From the NCBI RefSeq assembly GCF_015840715.1, contig NZ_CP060397.1, positions 434,001-498,000 of the forward strand: 64,000 nt of DNA, given 5' to 3'. This document shows, piece by piece, positions 56,741 through 64,000 of this stretch. Below the pieces are notes generated by a model. It did not search any database and was not told the origin of the DNA. It was given only the letters and a program-made list of their open reading frames with translations. The stretch is from Synechococcus sp. CBW1004 (GTDB taxonomy: Bacteria > Cyanobacteriota > Cyanobacteriia > PCC-6307 > Cyanobiaceae). The position numbers and the translations under genes are program-made. Each line of letters opens with the position of its first letter. Position 1 is the stretch's first letter.

Positions 56741-57527
56741 TCATCCACTCGTCGGTATCCCGGCGGCGGCAGGTTCCACCGGGGCGGTGTCGCCCAGATC
56801 GGCACCCAGCAGAAGCGCCCCCTCCAGCCGGGCTCCCTCCAGGCGGGCGTGTCGCAGATCCGCTCCGCGCAGGTCAGCCTGGCGGAGATCCGCATTCCGT
56901 AGGTCGGTGCCGCAGATCGGCATGGGCGAGCCGTGCCTGACGCAGATCGGCCCCACTCAGATCGGCCCCCTGCAGATCGATGTCATGCAGGCAGGCCCCC
57001 TTCAGGCAGGTCTGATGCAGGTTGACGGAACGCCAGCGGCTGTGGGGTGCGCGCAGCTGCTCCAGGTGGGCCTGACTCAGATCGAGTCCATCCAGCCAGA
57101 TTCCGCGGGCGCTGAGCTTTTCGACGGCTTCATTGCGCGCATAGCTGAGCCGGGCGCCCGCCTGCTGGCAATCCAGGATCACGCCCATCGCCTCCAGGTT
57201 CTCGCGCCGCCGCCGCGCTCCTCCTTCCAGCAGATAGAGCAGGGCGGCCGTGACGATGGTCAGCGATTCGACATTGTCAACGGTGATGATGCCGCCGGCA
57301 TCGCGTTGCAGACAGACTCGGGCGAACGCATGGTAGCGGCAGTTCTCCCAGCGATTGACCGCGCCCAGGAGGGCTCCGGCCGTCACCAGGGCCAGCAACA
57401 GGCGGATGGGGAAGGAGTGGTCGATGAGCCTGGGCAGACCGCGCTGCGGTCCCGTGCCGCGAGCCCAGGGCCAGCTCCGCCGTGGTCTGGGTCCGGCTGG
57501 AACTCCCGTGCGTGGTGATGCGGTCAT
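56741..57527 (-). pseudogene. Pentapeptide-repeat membrane protein, frameshifted
   Basis: The ATG at 57527 opens a frame with a membrane helix (IRLLLALVTAGALLGAV), a linker, and pentapeptide repeats (ACLHDIDLQGADLSGADLRQARLAHADLR). This frame breaks around 56905-56915 and stops at 56874 after 217 codons. In a neighbouring frame the repeats go on without pause to 56741 (TDLRNADLRQADLRGADLRHARLEGARLEG). Loss of two bases in a CGCG run at the break would explain it. The ATG overlaps the stop of the upstream transporter gene (ATGA). Either a pseudogene, a sequencing error or a tolerated truncation. Confidence 0.7.
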
Positions 57528-58387
57528 GCGGGGACGCGGCGCCCGGCACGACGCACCAGCGGGATGCCGAGCAGCACCGTGATCAGCACATAGGCAAGGA
57601 CCCAGACCTTCAGGCCAGGCAGATCCTGGCCGTGGCTTTCGGCGAACACCAGTGCCAGCCCCGGATTGCGCATGGCCGTCACCAGCGCGGTGGTCAGTCC
57701 CTCGCGGGGATTGTTTCCTCCAAGCAGCCTCCCGAGCCCCAGCGAGATTCCGATCAACAGGGCCATGGACAGCAGTGCACCGGGATCGCGAGGCACGGCG
57801 CTCAGCAGGATGGGCCCCGCCTTCACCAGGATCACCACCAGTAGGAGGAGCAGCAGCACATTGGCGAGCTTCTCGAGCGGTCGTTCGAGGCGCTCCGCCA
57901 GGTGCGGCAGCTTCTGGCGCAACATCACACCGAGGAGCAGCGGCAGCACCTGCACCTGGCCCACCTGGAGCGCGACGTCCCTGGGGCGGATCAGCCAACC
58001 CTCCTGATGGAACGCCTGGCGGTATGCCAGGGCCAGCAACGGAATGGTGAGAATTGCGGCAACAGCGGCACTCACCTGAAGCAGCGCCGCCAGCTGCCGG
58101 TCGCCGCCGGAGACACCGGCCTTGCGCAGCGCCAGCGGCGCACTCGGGCAGACGGCCATCAGGGCGATGGCGTGGCGGGCTGACCGGGAGAGCTCGCCGC
58201 TCCAGGGCGACTGCAGCAGCAGCAGACCGGCCAGCGGGACCAGAACACAGGAGCCCAGCAGCACTCGCAAGGGCAGAGCAGGCCGGCTGCGCCAGTGATG
58301 CATGGATTCGGGCCGCAGGCTCACGCCCAGGGCCAGCATCACGCTGAACAGGGCGGGGGTGACCACAAGGGTCGGGGAGAGGGTCAT
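57524..58387 (-). CDS. BASS-family (bile acid:sodium symporter-like) transporter
   Basis: A 287-residue protein with about nine membrane helices and the BASS pattern: LGVSLRPESMHHW near the N-terminus, LMAVCPSAPLALRKAGVSGGDRQLAALLQV (about 78-106) and ALVTAMRNPGLALVFAE near the C-terminus, the second repeat's crossover region. Relatives take up organic anions with Na+. Its start and stop each overlap the neighbouring gene (ATGA), inside a five-gene membrane-protein operon. Confidence 0.8.
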   Translation of the reverse strand: MTLSPTLVVTPALFSVMLALGVSLRPESMHHWRSRPALPLRVLLGSCVLVPLAGLLLLQSPWSGELSRSARHAIALMAVCPSAPLALRKAGVSGGDRQLAALLQVSAAVAAILTIPLLALAYRQAFHQEGWLIRPRDVALQVGQVQVLPLLLGVMLRQKLPHLAERLERPLEKLANVLLLLLLVVILVKAGPILLSAVPRDPGALLSMALLIGISLGLGRLLGGNNPREGLTTALVTAMRNPGLALVFAESHGQDLPGLKVWVLAYVLITVLLGIPLVRRAGRRVPA

Positions 58388-58767
58388 GGCGAGGAGGCCC
58401 CGAGCAGCAGCACCACCGCAGCAGCCAGGCCGATCAAGGTGAGCATCAGGGCTGTGGCATTGGCGATCGAAGGCTCCTCGCGGTAGGTGAATTCCTCACG
58501 CAGCAGCCGCTTCAGGGAGCGGCGGTGCTGCAGGGTCGCCGCCAGCATCGCCACCACGCCCGTGAGCACGAAGGCCAGGGAGATCAGCCGCACTCCCCAG
58601 CCGTTCAGGTTGCCCGCAACACCAATGCCGCTGCGGATGGCGGTGACGATCTTGTCGAGGCCGAAGCCGAAGCTGATCAAGGACAGACAGGTGCGGATCC
58701 AGGCCATCAGGGTCCGCTCCGCCGCGTCACGGTTCCGCTGCCGGGCCAGGTGATCGGCGAGGCTCAT
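58384..58767 (-). CDS. DUF202 (YidH-type) membrane protein
   Basis: A 127-residue protein with three transmembrane helices and the DUF202 signature AAERTLMAWIRTCLSLISFGFGLDKI at the N-terminus. Function unknown; such proteins often stand next to other small membrane proteins. Overlaps both neighbours by ATGA. Confidence 0.85.
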   Translation of the reverse strand: MSLADHLARQRNRDAAERTLMAWIRTCLSLISFGFGLDKIVTAIRSGIGVAGNLNGWGVRLISLAFVLTGVVAMLAATLQHRRSLKRLLREEFTYREEPSIANATALMLTLIGLAAAVVLLLGASSP

Positions 58768-59411
58768 GGCCGGGTGCCTCGCGATGTTTCAGGTTCGGGT
58801 TCGGTCCTCAGCGTTCGGCCACGGTGGGGCAGGGAGCTCGCTGTCCGTCGCTGTTCACGGATCAGGTGGCTGAGCCAGCCTGGAGCGGCCAGGCAGATCA
58901 CCAGGATCGTCAGCGAGGTGCTGAGCCGGCTGGAGAAGGTGCGTGCCACATCCAGACCGGAATGGATGAAGGTGAGGGTCACCAGGGCGGCGAACACACC
59001 GGTGGTCAGGCCACTGGCGGAACGCAGCAGATCCCGGGGCTGACGATCGCTCACGGCTGGGGAGACCCGGGCCAGGCTTTGCCCCGCCACGGCCCCAGCG
59101 CAGCCAAGCAGCAACACAACCGCGAGCCGCGCGCCGGCGTGGGCCGTCGGCTGGGTCTCCTGCAGGGCGGCTGCCAGCACCCAGCCGTTCCCGATCAGGC
59201 TGCCGGTGGCAAAGCCGATCAGGCCCCACCAGCGGCTCGGCAGGTGACAGCGGGGGCTGATCCGCGCTCCCCCCGCCAGCACCAGGGCATTGAGAAGCGT
59301 GGAGGGGACCACCGGCAGAAAGCGGGTCAGCGACAGCCCGATGCCGATCCCCATCAGGGAGGCCAGCGCCGAACGCAGGGGCTGCGGCGGACGAGGCACG
59401 GACGGAGCCAT
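58764..59411 (-). CDS. Hypothetical membrane protein
   Basis: A 215-residue protein with about five or six hydrophobic helices (LASLMGIGIGLSLTRFLPVV; WWGLIGFATGSLIGNGWVLAAAL; LAVVLLLGCAGAVAGQSLA; LTTGVFAALVTLTFIHSGLDV; LTILVICLAAPGWLSHLI) and a basic C-terminal tail. No family recognised. First gene of the operon that runs down to the pentapeptide protein; overlaps the DUF202 gene by ATGA. Confidence 0.65.
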   Translation of the reverse strand: MAPSVPRPPQPLRSALASLMGIGIGLSLTRFLPVVPSTLLNALVLAGGARISPRCHLPSRWWGLIGFATGSLIGNGWVLAAALQETQPTAHAGARLAVVLLLGCAGAVAGQSLARVSPAVSDRQPRDLLRSASGLTTGVFAALVTLTFIHSGLDVARTFSSRLSTSLTILVICLAAPGWLSHLIREQRRTASSLPHRGRTLRTEPEPETSRGTRP

Positions 59412-59591
59412 CGGCTGTCACAGCTGATGCACCGTACGAACCCTGGTGCGTCGGCGCCTGCCTGATCCGGCGCCGCTGTGCCAGAACGGCAACGCAGACC
59501 TGATGGCACCTGCTGCAAGTCCAGCCAGCGAAACCTCAAGCGGCAGCCTCTGCGAAGCGACCCCCGTCGAGGGGCCGTTTCATGACAGGAA

Positions 59592-59616
59592 GGGCCCACC
59601 TCCCCGGGGTGGGCCC
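59592..59616 (-). terminator. Hairpin downstream of the small gene at 59646
   Basis: GGGCCCACC and GGTGGGCCC form a perfect stem (59592-59616), followed on the minus strand by the T-containing TTCCTG. It lies 30 bases after the small gene's stop and before the membrane-protein operon, so it probably ends the small gene's transcript. Confidence 0.55.
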
Positions 59617-59645
59617 GCTGGACGCCGTCCAGGACCTGTTGCGGT

Positions 59646-59852
59646 TCAGGGGAGGGGATTGGTCAGCGCCGCACGTTGCTCCCAGGTCCGGCAAGCCGCA
59701 TAGGCGCCGGCCAGGGTGGCAGCCATCAGGCGAGCCTGTGGCTGCTGGGGATGGCTGACCACGTAGCGCCCTGTGGTTTCCCGATGAATCTGACAACCGC
59801 TGCCGGTGGCCTTGACGAACGAGAGCTCGCCGCAGAAGGAATCAGGTCCCAT
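59646..59852 (-). CDS. Small hypothetical protein
   Basis: A 68-residue protein (SFCGELSFVKATGSGCQIHRETTGRYVVSHPQQ..., then ARLMAATLAGAYAACRTWEQRA) with three cysteines and no recognised family. The start is strongly supported by GGGGAGG four bases before the ATG at 59852. A terminator-like hairpin follows. It stands alone between the membrane-protein operon and fmt. Confidence 0.65.
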   Translation of the reverse strand: MGPDSFCGELSFVKATGSGCQIHRETTGRYVVSHPQQPQARLMAATLAGAYAACRTWEQRAALTNPLP

Positions 59853-60113
59853 CGATCCTCCCCGAAAAAGAAACTTCCCTCGTTCTAAACCCAGCCCCGG
59901 GAGCAGGAAGTGTGGGCAGACGCTAACAACACACAACGTAAAATCCGCCGTCCGTCGCCGGTACTTCCGCTAGGCAATTCTGCTTGCGGCGTGTTCGTAT
60001 TTTCTTCGCTATTCGCCTGTTCCTGCCTGTGGAGCATCGGCGCTCAGTCCTCTGCGAGGCGGAGCAACCAGCCCCGTGCCACCCCGGGAGAGTGGCCTGG
60101 GGGTCGGCGTCGA

Positions 60114-61262
60114 TCAGGCCTGGCGGCTCTCCACCGCGGCAGTGTTCTCCCCATCTCCAAGTCGGTTGCCGACCCGGCCGCCCCACTGCTGGATGAAGGC
60201 GGTGCCTGCCACCGTCCCCTTCCCCTCCAGGCGGGCCTCGCGCACCAGCAGGGGGCAGCCGCCGGTGGCGACCACCAGACCGACGCCTGGTTCGATGGCC
60301 AGTACCGCGCCCGGCGCGGAACCCATGGCTGCTCCGGCAGCCGGTGCCACGGCCCCGCCATGACTGGACCCTGGCCTGCCCTGGGCGCCTGCCGGGTCGC
60401 AGCCGCCACCCACCGCGGCCGGCAGACCCCACCGCTCCGCCAGCCGCGCGCCCTCAGGACTCAGCTGATCGGCCAGGCGGCGCACCAGCGGTTCACTCGT
60501 CAGGATCTGCAACTTCCGCCTTCGCCAGCTCGTGTGGGCGCCCGGGTAGAGCCCCATCACGCGGCGGTGCAGCGGCAGCGCCCCTTGGGACCAGTCCAGC
60601 TGGAAGTCCTCCCGGCTCAGCTGGCGGGCGTAGGTCATGCCCTCCTCGCTCTGGACGCGCACGCCGAGGCGGCGCCATCGTTCCGGCTCCGGTCCGGCGC
60701 CGGCAGCCTCGATCAGCGGCAGTGCCTCGACCAGCAGGGTCGCGGTGAGCCGGGAGAGCCGTTCGCCGAGCTGGGACGCATTCTCGAGAAGGCCGATTTC
60801 CAGACAGTGCTCCAGCAGCACCGGTCCGGTGTCGAGCCCCGCCTCCATCGCCATGATGCCGACCCCCGTCATGCCGTCACCTTCGATCAGGGACCACTGA
60901 ATCGGGGCGGCGCCGCGCCAGCGGGGCAACAGCGAACCATGGCCGTTCCAGCAGCCGAGGGGGGGAACGGCGAGCACCTCCGGCGGCAGGATCTGGCCGA
61001 AGGCCACCACAACCGAGAGGTCGGGTTTCAGGTCCGCCAGTTCCGCCTGCAGGGCCGGCTCCCGTCGGATGCGCTCCGGGGTGAACACCGGCAGACCCAG
61101 CTCCAGGGCCCGGGACTTCACTGCTGAGGGCATCAGGCCCCGGCCGCGGCCGCGCCGGCGGTCAGGCTGGCTGACCACGCCCACCACGGCATGGCCGGCC
61201 TGAACCAGGGCGTCAAGGCTGGGCACCGCGTAGGCCGGGGTGCCCCAGAACAGGATGCGCAT
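60114..61262 (-). CDS. fmt: Methionyl-tRNA formyltransferase
   Basis: A 382-residue enzyme that formylates initiator Met-tRNA. N-terminal catalytic domain: ILFWGTPAYAVPSLDAL at the start, VVVAFGQILPPEVL, and NGHGSLLPRWRGAAPIQWSLIEGD with the catalytic Asn-x-His and SLLP loop, plus GLDTGPVL. The C-terminal domain (RVMGLYPGAHTSW) carries an insertion of about 40 residues rich in Gly, Ala and Pro (AAVGGGCDPAGAQG...) that lengthens it beyond the usual ~320 residues. Directly downstream of the pmbA gene on the same strand (9 bases). Confidence 0.94.
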   Translation of the reverse strand: MRILFWGTPAYAVPSLDALVQAGHAVVGVVSQPDRRRGRGRGLMPSAVKSRALELGLPVFTPERIRREPALQAELADLKPDLSVVVAFGQILPPEVLAVPPLGCWNGHGSLLPRWRGAAPIQWSLIEGDGMTGVGIMAMEAGLDTGPVLLEHCLEIGLLENASQLGERLSRLTATLLVEALPLIEAAGAGPEPERWRRLGVRVQSEEGMTYARQLSREDFQLDWSQGALPLHRRVMGLYPGAHTSWRRRKLQILTSEPLVRRLADQLSPEGARLAERWGLPAAVGGGCDPAGAQGRPGSSHGGAVAPAAGAAMGSAPGAVLAIEPGVGLVVATGGCPLLVREARLEGKGTVAGTAFIQQWGGRVGNRLGDGENTAAVESRQA

Positions 61263-61271
61263 CGCCGCGGC

Positions 61272-62753
61272 TCAGGCCTCGCCGGTGATCGACAGCCCCT
61301 CGACCCACACCCAGGGGCAGAGACCCCCCGGGGTGACCTCGGGCTCACCCTCGAAGCCGACGATCGACTGCAGCACCTGGCGGATATCGCCGGCGACGGT
61401 GGCCGCCTCGATCGAGCGCCGTTCGCCGTCGCGCACCAGCCAGCCGTCGAAGGGCAGGGAGAAGGATCCCTGGGCGGCCTTGACGCCGGCATGCAGAGCC
61501 GAGAGCGAATCGATCACCACCAGCCCGCGGCCGCCAGCGGCGGCATGGCCCTGTCCGACGTGGCGATCGAGACCCAGGGCACCACCATCGGTGCCGGGCG
61601 TCGCGCCCACCTCGAACCAGTCCGGCCCCACCGACACCTTCGCCCCCAGGCCCGCATGGCCGGTGGGTGGCACGCCGAAGGCGCGGGCCGTGGCCTCGGA
61701 ATGCAGGAAGTGAGTCAGCACGCCGCCCTCCACCAGCGGCAGCCTGCCCGTCGGGGTGCCTTCCCCATCGAACAGCGAGGCACCGATATTGCCGGGATGG
61801 AGCCCGTTGTCGTGCAGCGAGAAGAAGGGCACCGCCAGGGGCTGGCCCATGGACTCGCGGCTGCTGAGGCTCACACCATCGAGCACGGCACGGGCATTGA
61901 ACAGCGAGCTGAAGGCCCCGAGCAGATCCAGGAAGGCCTCCGGGCGGAACACACAGACATAGCGGCCCGTGTCAATCGGCCCGTAATCGAGATGGGCGAT
62001 CGTGCGTTCTGCGGCCTCGGCGATGCAGCCGGGCACATCCAGGTCACCGGCTCCATAGGCCAGGCGGACGGCGCCGCTGCTGCGTGGCTTGCGGCCGGCC
62101 TCCTCGGCGCGGGCATAGAGGTAAAGGCTGGCGGTGGTGAGTGTCTGGTGACGACAGGCCCCCTCGCTGTTGAGGTAGATGCGCTCGCTGCGACGCTCCG
62201 CCAGACCGTTGTACGGAACGGTGCCGATGGCGGGATGGCGTCCGAGCAGGTCGCGCTCGGCCTCCTTGAGTGTCTCGAGCAGGGTGAGGATTCCCTGGGG
62301 TTCCCGCAGGGGCTGCTCGAGCTTCGGCAGCGGCGCCGTGGCCAGGGGTGAGAAGGCGGGGATGTCGTCGGGATTGCCGAAGCTGCTGGCCTCGTGGGCG
62401 CCGGCCAGGGCACGGGCCAGGCCCGAAGGCGAGAGGTCGGAGGTGCTGGTGATCCCCACCAGGCCGTCGCTGTTCCAGACCCGCACCGTGATGGCGCTGC
62501 GCTGCGCCCCCTTCATCTGCTTCGCCTCACCGCGGTCCACCTGCACGGAGGTGTCGGTGCTGCAGGCGGCACCCAGATCCCAGCGCTGGATGCCCTCCGC
62601 GGCGGCGAGGCTCTCCAGCTGGCTGGCGAGGCCGGCGGGATCGAGGCCTCGGACTGCCGCTGAACCGTTCGGGCTCTGGGCGCTGGTGGGAGGAGTTGCG
62701 GACACGGCGAGCATGGCGGCGTTGGCAGATCTGGATGGGGGAAAGGACTCCAT
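61272..62753 (-). CDS. pmbA: TldE/PmbA-type partner of TldD
   Basis: A 493-residue member of the TldD/PmbA family: TDTSVQVDRGEAKQMKGAQRSAITVRVWN in the N-terminal domain, and NARAVLDGVSLSSRESMGQ, then FDGEGTPTGRLPLVEGGVLTHFLHSEATARAFG, in the C-terminal half. It lacks HExxxH, as expected for the TldE subunit that pairs with catalytic TldD. TldD/E is a protease that degrades unfolded peptides and matures RiPPs such as microcin B17. The ATG is two bases after the tldD stop; an internal ATG at 62714 is an alternative start. Confidence 0.9.
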   Translation of the reverse strand: MESFPPSRSANAAMLAVSATPPTSAQSPNGSAAVRGLDPAGLASQLESLAAAEGIQRWDLGAACSTDTSVQVDRGEAKQMKGAQRSAITVRVWNSDGLVGITSTSDLSPSGLARALAGAHEASSFGNPDDIPAFSPLATAPLPKLEQPLREPQGILTLLETLKEAERDLLGRHPAIGTVPYNGLAERRSERIYLNSEGACRHQTLTTASLYLYARAEEAGRKPRSSGAVRLAYGAGDLDVPGCIAEAAERTIAHLDYGPIDTGRYVCVFRPEAFLDLLGAFSSLFNARAVLDGVSLSSRESMGQPLAVPFFSLHDNGLHPGNIGASLFDGEGTPTGRLPLVEGGVLTHFLHSEATARAFGVPPTGHAGLGAKVSVGPDWFEVGATPGTDGGALGLDRHVGQGHAAAGGRGLVVIDSLSALHAGVKAAQGSFSLPFDGWLVRDGERRSIEAATVAGDIRQVLQSIVGFEGEPEVTPGGLCPWVWVEGLSITGEA

Positions 62754-62755
62754 GC

Positions 62756-64000
62756 TCAGCGCCCCCCCACGGTGATGCTGTCGACCTTGATGTGGGGCTG
62801 TCCGACGGTGACGAAGATGCTGCCGCTCACCGAACCGCAGAAACCGGCGGCCAGTTCGAGATCGTTGGCACACATCGAGATCCGGGGCATCACCTCCTTG
62901 GCCTCACCGATCAGGGTGGCTCCCTTCACCGGGCGGCTCAGCTCGCCGTTCTCGATCCAGTAGCCCTCCTCGACCGCGAAGTTGAACTGACCGGTGGGCC
63001 CGACACTGCCGCCGCCCATCGACTTGCAGTAGAGACCCCGGTCGATCGAGGCGATCAGCTGAGCCGGGGAGTGCGGGCCGGCATCGATGTAGGTGTTGCG
63101 CATGCGGCTGGCGGCCGCGAAGGCATGGCTCTGGCGGCGGCCGCTGCCGGTGCGCGGATGGCCGGTGCGCAGTTCGCCGGCCCGGTCGCTGAGGAAGCCG
63201 CGCAGCACGCCGTTTTCAATCAGCACGGTGCGCTGCGGTTCCAGGCCTTCGTCATCCATCGCCAGCGAGCCGAAGGAGCCATCGCTGAGGCCTTCATCGA
63301 TGGCTGTCACCGCGGGGTGGGCGATGGTGTCGCCGATGCGTTCGGCGAAGGGGGTGGTGCCGCGCTCGACCTGGGTGGTTTCCAGCAGGTGCCCGCAGGC
63401 CTCATGGAAGATCACACCGCCGAAGCGGTTGGCCAGCACCACCGGGAACTGGCCGGCCTCGACATAGTCGGCGTAGAGCATCTGCCCGGCGCTATGGCAG
63501 AGATCAGCGGCAGCGGCATCGGCATCCCACTGGCGCAGGTCGTCGGGACGGTCGCTGGTGCCATACCGGCGGCCGAGGCTGGTGCGGTGGTCGCCATCGG
63601 CGGCCAACAGGCTGAGCCCAAGGGACTGATGCAGACGGATGTCGCGGGCGTGGGTGCCATCGCTGGCGGCCACCAGCACCTCCTGCCAGTCACGGGCGTA
63701 GCTGCCCCGTCGCGACTGCAGATGCTGGCCGTGGTGGAGCAGGCGATCGGTGCCACGCAGCAGGGCTTGGGTGGCTTCCGCCAGGGAGGGGCAACGGTCG
63801 AGCCAGGCTCCCTTGCCGCTGCCGTGATCCCGCAGATCGGGCAATCCCTCGAAGCCGGAACGACTGGTCGCCGCACCGCTGGGGCAGTGCAGGCCGAGCA
63901 TGCCCAGGGCCTGGGACAGGGCCTCCAGCAGCCCTGCCTCGCTGAGATCGTTCGTGGAGACGAAGCCGTCGCGGTGTCCCAGGAAGACGCGGATGCCGGC
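62756..64000 (-). CDS. tldD: TldD metalloprotease subunit, N-terminus outside the window
   Basis: The frame is open to the right edge of the window (last codons read [19 protein letters not shown]), so the N-terminal part is missing. The catalytic zinc site is intact: HEACGHLLE (HExxxH), with the downstream Cys in [29 protein letters not shown]. With PmbA it forms the TldD/E heterodimer. Two bases separate it from pmbA. Confidence 0.93.
   Translation of the reverse strand, partial: AGIRVFLGHRDGFVSTNDLSEAGLLEALSQALGMLGLHCPSGAATSRSGFEGLPDLRDHGSGKGAWLDRCPSLAEATQALLRGTDRLLHHGQHLQSRRGSYARDWQEVLVAASDGTHARDIRLHQSLGLSLLAADGDHRTSLGRRYGTSDRPDDLRQWDADAAAADLCHSAGQMLYADYVEAGQFPVVLANRFGGVIFHEACGHLLETTQVERGTTPFAERIGDTIAHPAVTAIDEGLSDGSFGSLAMDDEGLEPQRTVLIENGVLRGFLSDRAGELRTGHPRTGSGRRQSHAFAAASRMRNTYIDAGPHSPAQLIASIDRGLYCKSMGGGSVGPTGQFNFAVEEGYWIENGELSRPVKGATLIGEAKEVMPRISMCANDLELAAGFCGSVSGSIFVTVGQPHIKVDSITVGGR

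Overview
The window (about 64 kb, GC-rich) reads as chromosome of a high-GC picocyanobacterium of the Cyanobium/Synechococcus type. This rests on conserved cyanobacterial families (DUF3531, DUF6464, DUF6737, CPP1-like), a class II NrdJ ribonucleotide reductase, a plastid-type IspG and a carboxyl-terminal processing protease. It is inference from protein content; no rRNA is present.

Region 1 (1-2.7 kb) holds chromosomal genes: a GlcG/HbpS-like fragment, an AEC permease, a small cyanobacterial gene behind a LexA-type box, and a phytase-like esterase. Region 2 (2.8-14.4 kb) is accessory DNA ending at an intact tRNA-Ser(UGA). Its left half is a plasmid-like minus-strand cluster (DUF932, ArdC, an SSB paralogue, small Cys-rich proteins) whose transcription units are separated by hairpins carrying the same 11-mer. 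Its right half looks like a small integrative, replicating, satellite-like element: a 915-aa primase-polymerase/zinc-ribbon/RecA-like helicase fusion, two tyrosine recombinases, an excisionase-like HTH protein and a terminase-small-subunit-like HTH protein. Six copies of a 9-bp iteron lie inside the 3' end of the replication gene, next to an AT-rich stretch, and look like an origin.

Region 3 (14.6-20.2 kb) has a membrane pentapeptide protein, a CaCA cation/H+ antiporter and a complete siaABCD-type operon (PP2C phosphatase, kinase, phosphoprotein switch, diguanylate cyclase). Region 4 (20.1-48.8 kb) is mostly housekeeping: nrdJ, prfC, hslO, an ABC ATPase, rsmE, a sigma factor, an aminotransferase, UDG, ispG, a Ctp protease, mfd, an E. 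coli GapA-like GAPDH, a TerC-family transporter and a DEAD-box helicase.

Region 5 (49-59.4 kb) is more variable: secreted proteins, an outer-membrane beta-barrel with a probable CTG start, a sulfatase/formylglycine-generating enzyme/AraC operon facing a second AraC gene, and a tightly overlapping membrane-protein operon that ends in a frameshifted pentapeptide gene. Region 6 (59.6-64 kb) holds a small protein, fmt, and the tldD-pmbA pair, with tldD cut by the window edge.
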